Shown: positions 1 through 10,230 of the stretch, one piece after another
How the letters are laid out: each line of letters begins with the position of its first letter
Numbering within the stretch: the first letter of the stretch is position 1
Source of the DNA: Flagellimonas sp. 389
GTDB lineage: Bacteria > Bacteroidota > Bacteroidia > Flavobacteriales > Flavobacteriaceae
Assembly (NCBI RefSeq): GCF_018449435.1
Contig: NZ_JAHCMU010000009.1
Coordinates: 122,328 to 186,327, forward strand
Length of the DNA: 64,000 nucleotides
Direction of reading: 5' to 3'
The notes under the pieces: generated by a model
Seen by the model: the letters and a program-made list of their open reading frames with translations, nothing else
The model's database searches: none
Told to the model about the DNA's origin: nothing
Program-made: the position numbers and the translations under genes

Positions 1-122
1 ATATATCCGGTAGTTCCAAACTATACGTTTTGGGCCATCAGATACAATACATAGCAAAGGAAGAACTTCCTAATACCATAAGAACCTTTAATTCGATTGA
101 GCATTTAATAGGTTCGCTCTAA
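1..122 (+). CDS. C-terminal end of a probable MerR/B12-binding-type regulator (partial)
   Basis: An open frame (codons starting at base 3) runs from the window edge to a TAA at 120-122 and gives about 39 residues, including YVLGHQIQYIAKEEL and ending in HLIGSL. The gene begins outside the window. Flavobacterial carotenoid clusters often start with a MerR-type regulator carrying a cobalamin-binding domain (CarH/LitR-like), and position plus the helical tail fit that. The family call rests mainly on context, because no DNA-binding or B12 motif is visible. It ends 21 bases before crtI on the same strand. Confidence 0.5.
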   Translation, partial: ISGSSKLYVLGHQIQYIAKEELPNTIRTFNSIEHLIGSL

Positions 123-143
123 TTTTAAGTTGTAGTTGCCCCG

Positions 144-1598
144 ATGAAAAAAGTTGTGATTATAGGTTCTGGTTTTTCCTCACTTTCAGCTTCATGCTAC
201 ATGGCAAGAGCTGGATACGACGTAGAAATCTTTGAGAAAAACAATACCGTAGGTGGACGTGCAAGACAATTGGTGAAAGAAGGGTTTACTTTTGATATTG
301 GCCCTAGCTGGTATTGGATGCCCGATATTTTCGACAAATTTTTTGCAGATTTTGGCAAAAAAACTTCAGACTATTACCAACTGGATAAATTAAGTCCCGC
401 TTACAAAATCTTTTTTGATGATGATATAATCACAATTGGTGATTGCATGGATAAAATATGTGAGGAATTTGAAAGAATCGAAAGTGGCAGTGGAAAACAC
501 TTAAAGCAATTCATTGGCAAGGCCCAAGAGAATTATGACATAGCGATCAATAAAGTTGTTCTTCGACCTGGATTATCCCCTTTTGAGCTGGTTACCAAGG
601 AAACAGTACTTAGAGTAGATCAATTTTTTAAAACCATAAGTCAAGAAGTACGAAAGCGTTTTAAAAATCCAAAACTGATTTCCACACTAGAGTTCCCCGT
701 GCTTTTCTTAGGAGCAAAACCAAGTAAAACACCTTCTTTTTATAGTTTTATGAATTTTGCTGATTTTGGTTTGGGCACATGGCATCCAAAAGGCGGTATG
801 TATGAAATTATAAAAGCCATGAGAAGACTTGCAGAAGAATTGGGCGTTACCATACATACAGAAAGTGCTGTTGACAAAATTAATGTTACCAATGGAAAAG
901 TTTCTGGTATCAGTAGTAAGGAGAATGTCATAAACGCAGATTTTGTGATAAGTGGTGCAGACTATCACCATTCAGAAACGTTATTAGAAGAGAAGTACAG
1001 ACAGTATTCTGAAAGCTATTGGGATAAGAAAACCTACGCACCTTCTTCATTGCTATTTTATGTCGGGTTTGATAAAAAACTGAAAAACATAGAACATCAT
1101 AACCTCTTTTTCGATACAGATTTTGAAAAGCATGCACAAGAGATTTATGACAACCCACAATGGCCAAGTGATCCGTTGTTTTATGTAAACTTTCCATCCG
1201 TGACAGATTCCTCTATGGCCCCAGAAGGTTGTGAAACAGGTTTTTTTCTCGTTCCCATTGCTCCAGACCTTGAAGACACACCACAATTAAGAGACCAATA
1301 CTTTGACATTATAATAGATAGATTCGATAAACGCACGCAACAGGATGTTAAAAAATCTATTATCTTTAAAGAAAGCTTTTGTGTAAACGACTTTGTGGAA
1401 CAGTACAACTCGTACAAAGGAAATGCTTATGGCATGGCCAATACCCTAAGTCAGACAGCTTTTTTAAGACCAAACCTTAGAAGCAATAAAGTAAAGAACC
1501 TGTATTTTACCGGTCAGCTAACCGTTCCGGGGCCTGGTGTTCCACCATCGTTGATATCGGGAAAACTGGTGTCCGATTTGATAATTAAAAATACCTAA
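144..1598 (+). CDS. crtI: Phytoene desaturase CrtI
   Basis: This 484-residue FAD-dependent desaturase should convert phytoene to lycopene at the cytoplasmic membrane. An N-terminal dinucleotide-binding motif (GSGFSS, residues 8-13) is followed by the VGGRAR segment near residue 37. The C-terminus has the GQLTVPGPGVPPSLISGK signature of the CrtI family. The length is usual for bacterial CrtI. The ATG at 144 follows the upstream stop by 21 bases. The gene heads a tightly packed + strand operon with crtB 5 bases downstream. A second CrtI-like protein lies at 2893; this one is called CrtI because it directly precedes crtB, as in other flavobacteria. Confidence 0.93.
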   Translation: MKKVVIIGSGFSSLSASCYMARAGYDVEIFEKNNTVGGRARQLVKEGFTFDIGPSWYWMPDIFDKFFADFGKKTSDYYQLDKLSPAYKIFFDDDIITIGDCMDKICEEFERIESGSGKHLKQFIGKAQENYDIAINKVVLRPGLSPFELVTKETVLRVDQFFKTISQEVRKRFKNPKLISTLEFPVLFLGAKPSKTPSFYSFMNFADFGLGTWHPKGGMYEIIKAMRRLAEELGVTIHTESAVDKINVTNGKVSGISSKENVINADFVISGADYHHSETLLEEKYRQYSESYWDKKTYAPSSLLFYVGFDKKLKNIEHHNLFFDTDFEKHAQEIYDNPQWPSDPLFYVNFPSVTDSSMAPEGCETGFFLVPIAPDLEDTPQLRDQYFDIIIDRFDKRTQQDVKKSIIFKESFCVNDFVEQYNSYKGNAYGMANTLSQTAFLRPNLRSNKVKNLYFTGQLTVPGPGVPPSLISGKLVSDLIIKNT

Positions 1599-1603
1599 CT
1601 AAG

Positions 1604-2443
1604 ATGAAAACTATTTTTGACAACGTATCCTACAATTGCAGTAAGATTGTGACAGAATCTTACAGTACTTCATTTGCATTGGCCACAAAAATGCTATCAT
1701 CATCCATTAGGGGCGATATATATAATATTTACGGATTTGTTCGTTTTGCCGATGAAATTGTGGACACGTTTCATGATTATGATAAAAAGATGCTTTTCGA
1801 AAATTTTGAAAAAGCCATGAACGATGCTATCGATAATAAAATCAGTTTAAATCCGATTCTAAATTCTTTTCAAAGTACCTATCACAAATATGACATCCCC
1901 TTCCATTTGGTAGAAGCTTTTATGAAAAGCATGCGAATGGATCTTTCAAAGAAAAAGTACCACACCTTTGAGGAATATCAGGAATACATTTATGGTTCCG
2001 CCGACGTGGTAGGTTTAATGTGCCTGTGTGTTTTCGTAGATGGTGACAAAGACAAATATGAAGAATTAAAAGATTCTGCAATGGCTTTGGGGTCAGCATT
2101 TCAAAAAGTAAACTTTCTAAGGGATTTAAAGGCTGATTACGAACTATTGGAACGCACCTATTTTCCAAATACCAATTTAATGGAATTGGACGAGGCTTCT
2201 AAAAAAAGAATTGTAGATGAAATTAAAGCAGACTTTGCATTAGGATATTCGGGCATTGTAAAATTACCAGAACAAGCTAAGTTTGGAGTTTATACCGCTT
2301 ACAAGTATTATAACAAACTTCTCCAAAAACTGCAGAGCACACCACCTTTGGAAATAAAAAATACGCGAATCCGTGTTCCAAATTACCAAAAATTCGGACT
2401 TTTGGCACAATCTTATGTCAACTATAAATTACAGCTTGTCTAA
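1604..2443 (+). CDS. crtB: Phytoene synthase CrtB
   Basis: A 279-residue trans-isoprenyl diphosphate synthase that condenses two geranylgeranyl diphosphates into phytoene. Both Asp-rich metal-binding motifs are visible: FVRFADEIVD around residues 45-54 and NFLRDLKADYELLERTYFP around residues 170-190. The early SYSTSFALATKML stretch is also typical of squalene/phytoene synthases. It starts 5 bases after crtI and its stop codon directly abuts the crtZ start, so co-transcription is very likely. No GGPP synthase (crtE) is in the window, so substrate must come from a gene elsewhere. Confidence 0.94.
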   Translation: MKTIFDNVSYNCSKIVTESYSTSFALATKMLSSSIRGDIYNIYGFVRFADEIVDTFHDYDKKMLFENFEKAMNDAIDNKISLNPILNSFQSTYHKYDIPFHLVEAFMKSMRMDLSKKKYHTFEEYQEYIYGSADVVGLMCLCVFVDGDKDKYEELKDSAMALGSAFQKVNFLRDLKADYELLERTYFPNTNLMELDEASKKRIVDEIKADFALGYSGIVKLPEQAKFGVYTAYKYYNKLLQKLQSTPPLEIKNTRIRVPNYQKFGLLAQSYVNYKLQLV

Positions 2444-4359
<1,916 letters not shown>

Positions 4360-4360
4360 T

Positions 4361-5002
4361 ATGAGGTTTTTGTCAACATATAAGCTATGGATAGCCATAG
4401 GATTGATATGGCTCTTCCATATATCTGGAATCATAGGGATTAGTATAGGATATCAAGATTGGTTTTTAACGAAAACTCCATTAAATCTATTTATCTGTCT
4501 GATACTTTTCATCTGGTTGTTTCCTATAAATTCCAAGAAAAAAATAGCAGCTGCGCTATTGTTCTTCTTCATGGGTATGTTTTCAGAGTGGCTCGGCGTT
4601 AATTATAGCTTACTCTTTGGCGAGTATGCCTATGGCTCCAATTTTGGCCCTAAATTGGATGGCGTTCCTTTTCTTATTGGTTGCTTATGGGCGTTACTGG
4701 CATTTATTACAGCTTCTTTGGTAGAAATATTTAAAATATCTAGGTGGGTAAAGCTTATATTATCCGCTTTGTTAATGGTGGCTCTCGATTTTTTGATGGA
4801 ACAAAGTGCGCCAAGTTTTGATTTTTGGCTTTTCGAAGGTCATGTACCCATTAAAAACTATGTGACTTGGTTTATACTGGGCTTTATAATGCATTTAGTT
4901 ATTTGGAAGTACAGAATGTACGGAAACACTATTTTATCCTATAATTTATACGTAGCGCAGTTCCTATTCTTTGGTTATTTCTATCTATTCCCCATTGCTT
5001 AG
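4361..5002 (+). CDS. cruF: CruF-like carotenoid 1,2-hydratase (DUF422 membrane protein)
   Basis: A 213-residue polytopic membrane protein with about six to seven hydrophobic segments. It resembles the carotenoid biosynthesis family DUF422 (CruF / bisanhydrobacterioruberin hydratase), with the GVPFLIGCLW segment and the conserved acidic region LDFLMEQSAPSFDFW near residues 145-160. Members hydrate the 1,2 double bond of acyclic carotenoid ends. It begins one base after the crtD stop and closes the + strand operon. Its last 18 bases overlap the 3' end of the convergent crtA-type gene. The family call is fairly firm; the regiospecificity is inferred. Confidence 0.78.
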   Translation: MRFLSTYKLWIAIGLIWLFHISGIIGISIGYQDWFLTKTPLNLFICLILFIWLFPINSKKKIAAALLFFFMGMFSEWLGVNYSLLFGEYAYGSNFGPKLDGVPFLIGCLWALLAFITASLVEIFKISRWVKLILSALLMVALDFLMEQSAPSFDFWLFEGHVPIKNYVTWFILGFIMHLVIWKYRMYGNTILSYNLYVAQFLFFGYFYLFPIA

Positions 5003-5698
5003 TCTTGGCAAAGGATTTTTTCCACCCCAAGTCCCAATAGATCGGTAGGGCTGAAACCTAGAAAATAATTCTTCCTTATACCATTTCAATTCCCTTGTAT
5101 GCCCAATCGCTTTTACATGTGTCCTACTCTGATACGCAAAACTGTCAAGAGCAGCTTTGCTTTTCCAAACACTGAATGTTGCCATTTGTTTTATGGGAAC
5201 TTCACCGAAGCCTTTTGTATAGATGAGACCTTCGTTTGTGAGCAGCTGTTCTTGGGAAACAGGAACATATTTCCAAAATGTATATAATAATTTGGTTTTA
5301 ATCGTAGCCCTTGTAATAGCAACTACAAACGGATTATTTTCATCTATTTCTTTGCTCTTCTTAAACGGATTTGAACCAGACCACTCCCCCCTACTTATCA
5401 AGTTTTTTAAATACAAGCACCAATGTTCCTTGGAACGCGAGCGATATTTTTCCATTAAAGAGGATGTTTCAAAAAAATGACTTGCACAATCTTCATTTTC
5501 CCAAATCTGCAGTAGTGCATAAGTACTCCAATCGGGTAATGGGTTGAACCCTTCTTTACCACTCCCCCATAATTTATAGAATTGAAGCCCATCTACTTTC
5601 TTAAGGTGTGAATGTGCAAATTGCATCATTAGAAAGGCCCAAAACTTAGCTCCAAAAGAAGGATATTTAAAAATGGTTATCGTAGTAACTTGCCCCAT
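4985..5698 (-). CDS. crtA: CrtA-type carotenoid monooxygenase (probable 2-hydroxylase)
   Basis: A 237-residue protein of the spheroidene monooxygenase (CrtA) family: it opens with MGQVTTITIFKYPSFGAKFW and has the WGSGKEGFNPLPDWSTYALL and WSGSNPF stretches typical of CrtA. In phototrophs CrtA makes 2-keto groups. A CrtA relative from the marine flavobacterial strain P99-3 is reported as a 2-hydroxylase for myxol, and that role fits this cluster better. The start codon directly abuts the stop of the TlpA-like gene (5699), so it is the last gene of a three-gene - strand operon. Its 3' end overlaps cruF by 18 bases. Confidence 0.82.
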   Translation of the reverse strand: MGQVTTITIFKYPSFGAKFWAFLMMQFAHSHLKKVDGLQFYKLWGSGKEGFNPLPDWSTYALLQIWENEDCASHFFETSSLMEKYRSRSKEHWCLYLKNLISRGEWSGSNPFKKSKEIDENNPFVVAITRATIKTKLLYTFWKYVPVSQEQLLTNEGLIYTKGFGEVPIKQMATFSVWKSKAALDSFAYQSRTHVKAIGHTRELKWYKEELFSRFQPYRSIGTWGGKNPLPRLSNGE

Positions 5699-6259
5699 TT
5701 ATTCCGATAAAAGTTTATTCAGTAGATTTCTGGTATTTTCTGAATTCCAATCGGCCGCACCATGCTCAGCGACTACAATCTTCCCTGATTTACCAATGAT
5801 GTACGTTGTTGGTATACTTTTATGTGATAATACTGAGGGAATATCGGTCGCTTCAAAAAAAACAGGTAGTTCATATTCTTTTTTATTCAATAAGCTGACC
5901 ACTTTATCCTGGTCATCATTGGCCACAAATGCAAAAACAACTTCATCTTGGTAATCTGTATGTAACTCAACCAAACTTGGGAGCTCTGCAATACATGGAG
6001 GGCACCAAGTTGCCCAAAAATTTAAGAGAATCACTTGTCCCTTTTTTTCTTCAAAATTTAGCGTGTTACCATTCAAATCCAAAAGTTCCCAATCATAATC
6101 AATAAGCTTTTGTTTTTCTTCATTCAATACGATATCTGGACTCCCGGCAAAAATCCTACCTGCAAAAACACGTAAATGAAAACCAACGGGCGTGAATAGC
6201 ATTAAAGCAATAATCAAAATCCATACGATATTACTGACTTGATTTTTTGAAAGCTTCAT
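5699..6259 (-). CDS. TlpA-like thiol-disulfide oxidoreductase, membrane-anchored
   Basis: A 186-residue protein with one N-terminal membrane anchor (about residues 9-27) and a periplasmic thioredoxin-like domain. The redox motif WCPPC is at residues 85-89 and the cis-proline loop reads SIPTTYII. The architecture matches TlpA/ResA-type reductases, which reduce exported disulfides or act in cytochrome maturation. It lies 4 bases downstream of a paralogue of identical length and directly abuts crtA, implying one transcript. The pairing with a carotenoid oxygenase is unusual and the substrate cannot be predicted. Confidence 0.85.
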   Translation of the reverse strand: MKLSKNQVSNIVWILIIALMLFTPVGFHLRVFAGRIFAGSPDIVLNEEKQKLIDYDWELLDLNGNTLNFEEKKGQVILLNFWATWCPPCIAELPSLVELHTDYQDEVVFAFVANDDQDKVVSLLNKKEYELPVFFEATDIPSVLSHKSIPTTYIIGKSGKIVVAEHGAADWNSENTRNLLNKLLSE

Positions 6260-6263
6260 GGAG

Positions 6264-6824
6264 CTATTCAGCTATTAATTTATCCAACAGGCCAAACACT
6301 TTACTGGTATCCCAGTCAGCTATTTTTTCCTTATAGACCACAATGTTTCCAGATTTGTCTATTAAGTAGGAGGAGGGGACAACATCAGGATTTATGGGCA
6401 TCTTTTCACCAATGATCAAATAGGTAACAGGAAAGGTGAATTCGTGTTTTTCCATAAATGCTTCAACTGGAGGTCTGTTCTCATTGGTAATAATATAGAA
6501 ATCCATTTTCTCGTTGTAAGCATCGTACATTGTTTGAATACTGGCCAGCTCCGCTTCACTAGGTAATTTCCATGAGGCCCATAGGTTGATAAAAACTACA
6601 TTTCCCCTAGATTTCTCAAAGTTGAAAAAATTCCAATCTGCATCTTTCAGCTTCCAATCGTAATCCGTTATTTTTTCTCTGTTCGCTTCTTCAATAACTG
6701 GCGGGGAGAACGCAAATAATTTGTTTAGTAGAACTTTTCCGTAATGACCCATGGGGGTAACAAAGAATGAAAGTATAAAAAGTATTACTACGATGTTTAT
6801 TATAGTCTTTTTATTAATTTTCAT
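6264..6824 (-). CDS. TlpA-like paralogue lacking the redox cysteines
   Basis: A 186-residue tandem paralogue of the protein encoded at 5699. The two align without gaps through the active site, but WCPPC at residues 85-89 is replaced by WKLPS here, so both redox cysteines are lost. The membrane anchor, the DYDWKL segment and the cis-proline loop (VVPSSYLI) are kept. I chose the ATG at 6822-6824 (MKINKKT), which gives the same length as the paralogue. A longer reading from 6884 would start inside the aconitase terminator. Without cysteines it cannot do thiol chemistry; a partner or scaffold role for the active TlpA is possible. Confidence 0.82.
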   Translation of the reverse strand: MKINKKTIINIVVILFILSFFVTPMGHYGKVLLNKLFAFSPPVIEEANREKITDYDWKLKDADWNFFNFEKSRGNVVFINLWASWKLPSEAELASIQTMYDAYNEKMDFYIITNENRPPVEAFMEKHEFTFPVTYLIIGEKMPINPDVVPSSYLIDKSGNIVVYKEKIADWDTSKVFGLLDKLIAE

Positions 6825-6847
6825 TTCATAGAGTGTTTTGTTAAAAC

Positions 6848-6881
6848 TAAAAAACTCCTGATACATATCAGGAGTTTTTTT
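6848..6881 (-). terminator. Intrinsic terminator after aconitase
   Basis: A perfect 13-base-pair inverted repeat (arms 6851-6863 and 6866-6878, core CTCCTGATA/TATCAGGAG) ends in a T-run on the - strand, about 20 bases past the aconitase stop. It separates aconitase from the TlpA-TlpA-crtA operon. Confidence 0.85.
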
Positions 6882-6901
6882 CAAATTATCGCTTAGATGA
6901 A

Positions 6902-9172
6902 CTATGCATTCTCTTTTTTAATGACATTTAATGCAGATCCTTCTTTAAACCAATTGATTTGTGCATCATTGTACGTATGATTTGCAATTATAGTATCCGT
7001 ACTGCCATCCTTATGAACAACCTCTATCGTTAAAGGCTTATCGGGTGCAAAGCTTTCGATATCCACAAAATTGAAGGTATCATCTTCTTGAATTAAATCA
7101 TAGTCTTTTTCATTGGCAAAAGTAAGCCCCAACATTCCCTGTTTTTTCAGGTTGGTTTCATGTATTCTGGCAAATGATTTCACCAACACTGCAGCAACGC
7201 CCAAATGTCTTGGTTGCATTGCGGCATGCTCTCTTGATGAACCTTCCCCATAATTATGATCACCCACTACGATGGTCTTAATACCTTCTTTTTTATAATC
7301 ACGTTGAGTATCTGGCACTGCTCCGTACTCTCCGCTCAACTGATTCTTCACAAAATTGGTTTGTTTGTTGTACGCGTTTACAGCACCAATCAGTGTATTG
7401 TTTGCAATATTATCCAAATGTCCTCTGTAGCGCAACCAAGGTCCTGCCATAGAGATATGATCGGTAGTACATTTACCAAATGCTTTGATCAGCAGTTTAA
7501 CGCCTCGCAATTGTTCAGGCTGAATAGGTACAAACTGATCTAGTAGTTGCAATCTTTCTGAACTGGGCGAGACGACAACCTGAACACCGCTACCATCTTC
7601 CATGGGAGCTACATAACCAGCATCTTCAACAGCAAATCCTTCAGGTGGCAGCTCGTAGCCTCTTGGTTCGTCCAAAAGTACTTCTTCGCCATCCTCATTG
7701 ATCAATTTATCGGTCATTGGATTAAAATCCAATCTCCCAGAAATTGCAATTGCAGTAACCAGCTCGGGCGAACCTACAAAGGCAAGTGTGTTTGGATTAC
7801 CATCGGCACGTTTCGCAAAGTTTCTATTGAACGAGTGTACAATCGTATTACGGGGGCCATCGGCAGCTTTGTCGCCATAGCGGTCCCACATGCCTATACA
7901 CGGACCACAGGCATTTGCAAATACCGTAGCACCTACACTATCAAAAGTATCTATGAACCCATCACGGTCAATCGTGTAGCGTACTTGTTCAGAACCCGGG
8001 GTTATGGTAAACTCCGACTTCATCTTTAATTTTTTATCAGCAACTTGTTTAGCCAAAGAGGCAGCTCTGGAAATATCCTCATAAGAAGAATTGGTACAAG
8101 AACCTATTAAACCAACTTCAACATTTAAAGGCCAATCATTTTTCTTAGCGGCTTCACTCATTTCTGATATGGGCGTTGCCAAATCTGGAGTAAAAGGCCC
8201 GTTTAAATGTGGCTCAAGTGTATTCAGGTCAATCTCGATAACCTGATCAAAGTATTTTTCAGGATTTTCATAAGCATCTGCATCTGCTGTGAGGTGTTCC
8301 TTTACCTCTAGAGCGGCATCAGCAACATCGGCCCTGTCCGTTGCCCTTAAATAACGGTCCATGGATTCATCATAACCGAAAGTAGATGTTGTTGCACCTA
8401 CCTCAGCACCCATATTACAAATAGTGCCTTTTCCTGTACAGGACATGGATACGGCACCTTCCCCAAAATATTCGATAATTGCTCCGGTTCCTCCTTTAAC
8501 GGTCAGAATATCGGCAACTTTTAAAATCACATCTTTTGGGGCTGTCCAACCAGATAGTTTTCCAGTTAATTTTACCCCGATCAATTTTGGAAATTTTAAT
8601 TCCCATGCCATTCCGGCCATAACATCGACCGCATCGGCACCTCCTACTCCAATGGCGACCATTCCCAAACCTCCGGCATTTACCGTATGGGAATCGGTTC
8701 CTATCATCATTCCTCCAGGGAATGCGTAGTTTTCCAATACAACTTGATGAATAATTCCAGCACCAGGTTTCCAAAAACCTATTCCGTATTTGTTTGAAAC
8801 GGATTCCAGAAAATCAAAAACTTCATTACTGGTCTCGTTTGCTCTTTTTAAATCCGTTTTTGCATCGACCTTAGCTTGAATCAAGTGATCACAGTGTACC
8901 GTAGTTGGAACTGCTACTTTTGGTTTACCGGCATGCATAAATTGTAGTAACGCCATTTGAGCCGTTGCATCTTGACACGCTACTCTATCTGGGGCAAAAT
9001 CAACGTAGTCTTTACCTCTGGTAAATTTTTCGCTGGGTGTTCCTTCCCACAAGTGTGAATACAATATTTTTTCTGCAAGGGTCAGCGGTCTGCCTACTAG
9101 TTCACGGGCTTTTTCTATTCGCTCTCCCATAGAAGCATACGCTTCTTTAATCATATCAATGTCAAACGCCAT
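6902..9172 (-). CDS. acn: Aconitate hydratase (mitochondrial-type)
   Basis: A 756-residue [4Fe-4S] enzyme interconverting citrate and isocitrate in the TCA cycle. The N-terminal [18 protein letters not shown] and [11 protein letters not shown] segments, the cluster-ligand regions [14 protein letters not shown] and [13 protein letters not shown], and the C-terminal [15 protein letters not shown] swivel-domain motif match the mitochondrial-type aconitase family in sequence and length. It is transcribed alone, with a strong terminator at 6848-6881 and a 100-base upstream spacer in which I find no clear TAnnTTTG element. Confidence 0.96.
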   Translation of the reverse strand: MAFDIDMIKEAYASMGERIEKARELVGRPLTLAEKILYSHLWEGTPSEKFTRGKDYVDFAPDRVACQDATAQMALLQFMHAGKPKVAVPTTVHCDHLIQAKVDAKTDLKRANETSNEVFDFLESVSNKYGIGFWKPGAGIIHQVVLENYAFPGGMMIGTDSHTVNAGGLGMVAIGVGGADAVDVMAGMAWELKFPKLIGVKLTGKLSGWTAPKDVILKVADILTVKGGTGAIIEYFGEGAVSMSCTGKGTICNMGAEVGATTSTFGYDESMDRYLRATDRADVADAALEVKEHLTADADAYENPEKYFDQVIEIDLNTLEPHLNGPFTPDLATPISEMSEAAKKNDWPLNVEVGLIGSCTNSSYEDISRAASLAKQVADKKLKMKSEFTITPGSEQVRYTIDRDGFIDTFDSVGATVFANACGPCIGMWDRYGDKAADGPRNTIVHSFNRNFAKRADGNPNTLAFVGSPELVTAIAISGRLDFNPMTDKLINEDGEEVLLDEPRGYELPPEGFAVEDAGYVAPMEDGSGVQVVVSPSSERLQLLDQFVPIQPEQLRGVKLLIKAFGKCTTDHISMAGPWLRYRGHLDNIANNTLIGAVNAYNKQTNFVKNQLSGEYGAVPDTQRDYKKEGIKTIVVGDHNYGEGSSREHAAMQPRHLGVAAVLVKSFARIHETNLKKQGMLGLTFANEKDYDLIQEDDTFNFVDIESFAPDKPLTIEVVHKDGSTDTIIANHTYNDAQINWFKEGSALNVIKKENA

Positions 9173-9272
9173 TCTACAATTGGATTTTAAGATTTTGTAA
9201 TTTCGTAAATTTAGTGAAATACCTACGATTTAGGAATTAGAATCTACTAAATATGCAGGGGAAGTTTTTAAT

Positions 9273-10226
9273 TTATAACAATTCTGAAATAATATTTTCT
9301 TCAGAAATGCCTTCCGCTTCTGCCTTATAATTTTTTAGGATTCTGTGACGTAATATACCCATGGCGACAGCTTTTACGTCCTCAATATCTGGTGAAAACT
9401 TTCCATGTACAGCGGCATTTGCCTTTGCGCCAAGAATTAAGTTTTGCGAAGCTCTTGGTCCCGCTCCCCAATCTATATAGGTATTGACGAACTCTGATGC
9501 CCCATCCAATCCGGGTCTTGTCTTGTTTACCAATCGCACAGCATAATCGATAACATTGTCCGGTACCGGAATCCTTCGTACTAAATGCTGAACTGCAATA
9601 ATCTCTTCAGCATTGAACAAGGTGTTGATGTTTGCGGTTTCATCGGTCGTAGTGGATTTTACAACATCTATCTCTTCTTCGATTGAAGGATATTTTAGTT
9701 CTATTGCAAACATAAAACGGTCCAATTGCGCTTCCGGCAATGGATAGGTACCCTCTTGTTCAATTGGGTTTTGTGTGGCCAATACAAAATAGGGCATATC
9801 CAATTTATATTGTTGACCTGCGATTGTTACGGCTCTCTCCTGCATTGCTTCCAAAAGTGCCGCTTGGGTTTTTGGAGGGGTTCTATTGATTTCATCGGCC
9901 AAAATAATATTGCCAAATACAGGACCTTTAATGAATTTAAAGTTTCTGTTTTGGTCAAGGACTTCACTTCCTAAAATATCACTAGGCATTAAATCTGGAG
10001 TAAATTGTATCCTTTTGAAATCCAATCCCAAGGTTTGGGCAATTGTATTGACCATTAACGTCTTGGCCAAACCGGGAACACCTATTAAAAGCGAATGCCC
10101 TCCTGTGTATATGGATAATAAGATTTGCTCGATTACATACTCTTGGCCTATTATAATCTTGGCAATCTCATTTTTTAAGGCTTGATGTTTTTTAACAAGG
10201 TTTTCAACTGCTATAACGTCCGACAT
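9273..10226 (-). CDS. MoxR-family AAA+ ATPase
   Basis: A 317-residue MoxR-type AAA+ ATPase with Walker A GVPGLAKT (residues 49-56), Walker B IILADEINRTPP near residue 110 and the ATQNPIEQEGTYPLPEAQLD sensor region. MoxR proteins act as chaperone-like ATPases and usually sit beside DUF58 or von Willebrand A genes. Here none follows: the next gene downstream is aconitase. It starts 4 bases after the SurA-like gene and is probably co-transcribed with the two folding-factor genes, suggesting an envelope protein maturation role. Confidence 0.93.
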   Translation of the reverse strand: MSDVIAVENLVKKHQALKNEIAKIIIGQEYVIEQILLSIYTGGHSLLIGVPGLAKTLMVNTIAQTLGLDFKRIQFTPDLMPSDILGSEVLDQNRNFKFIKGPVFGNIILADEINRTPPKTQAALLEAMQERAVTIAGQQYKLDMPYFVLATQNPIEQEGTYPLPEAQLDRFMFAIELKYPSIEEEIDVVKSTTTDETANINTLFNAEEIIAVQHLVRRIPVPDNVIDYAVRLVNKTRPGLDGASEFVNTYIDWGAGPRASQNLILGAKANAAVHGKFSPDIEDVKAVAMGILRHRILKNYKAEAEGISEENIISELL

Positions 10227-10230
10227 GCAT

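Noticed and set aside
6825..6884. Longer start (6884) for the Cys-less TlpA protein
   Set aside because: The extra 20 codons lie in the aconitase terminator and the length then no longer matches the paralogue; the start at 6824 gives identical lengths.
8424..8774. ORFs opposite and within the aconitase gene
   Set aside because: Shadow frames of a well-conserved 756-residue enzyme.
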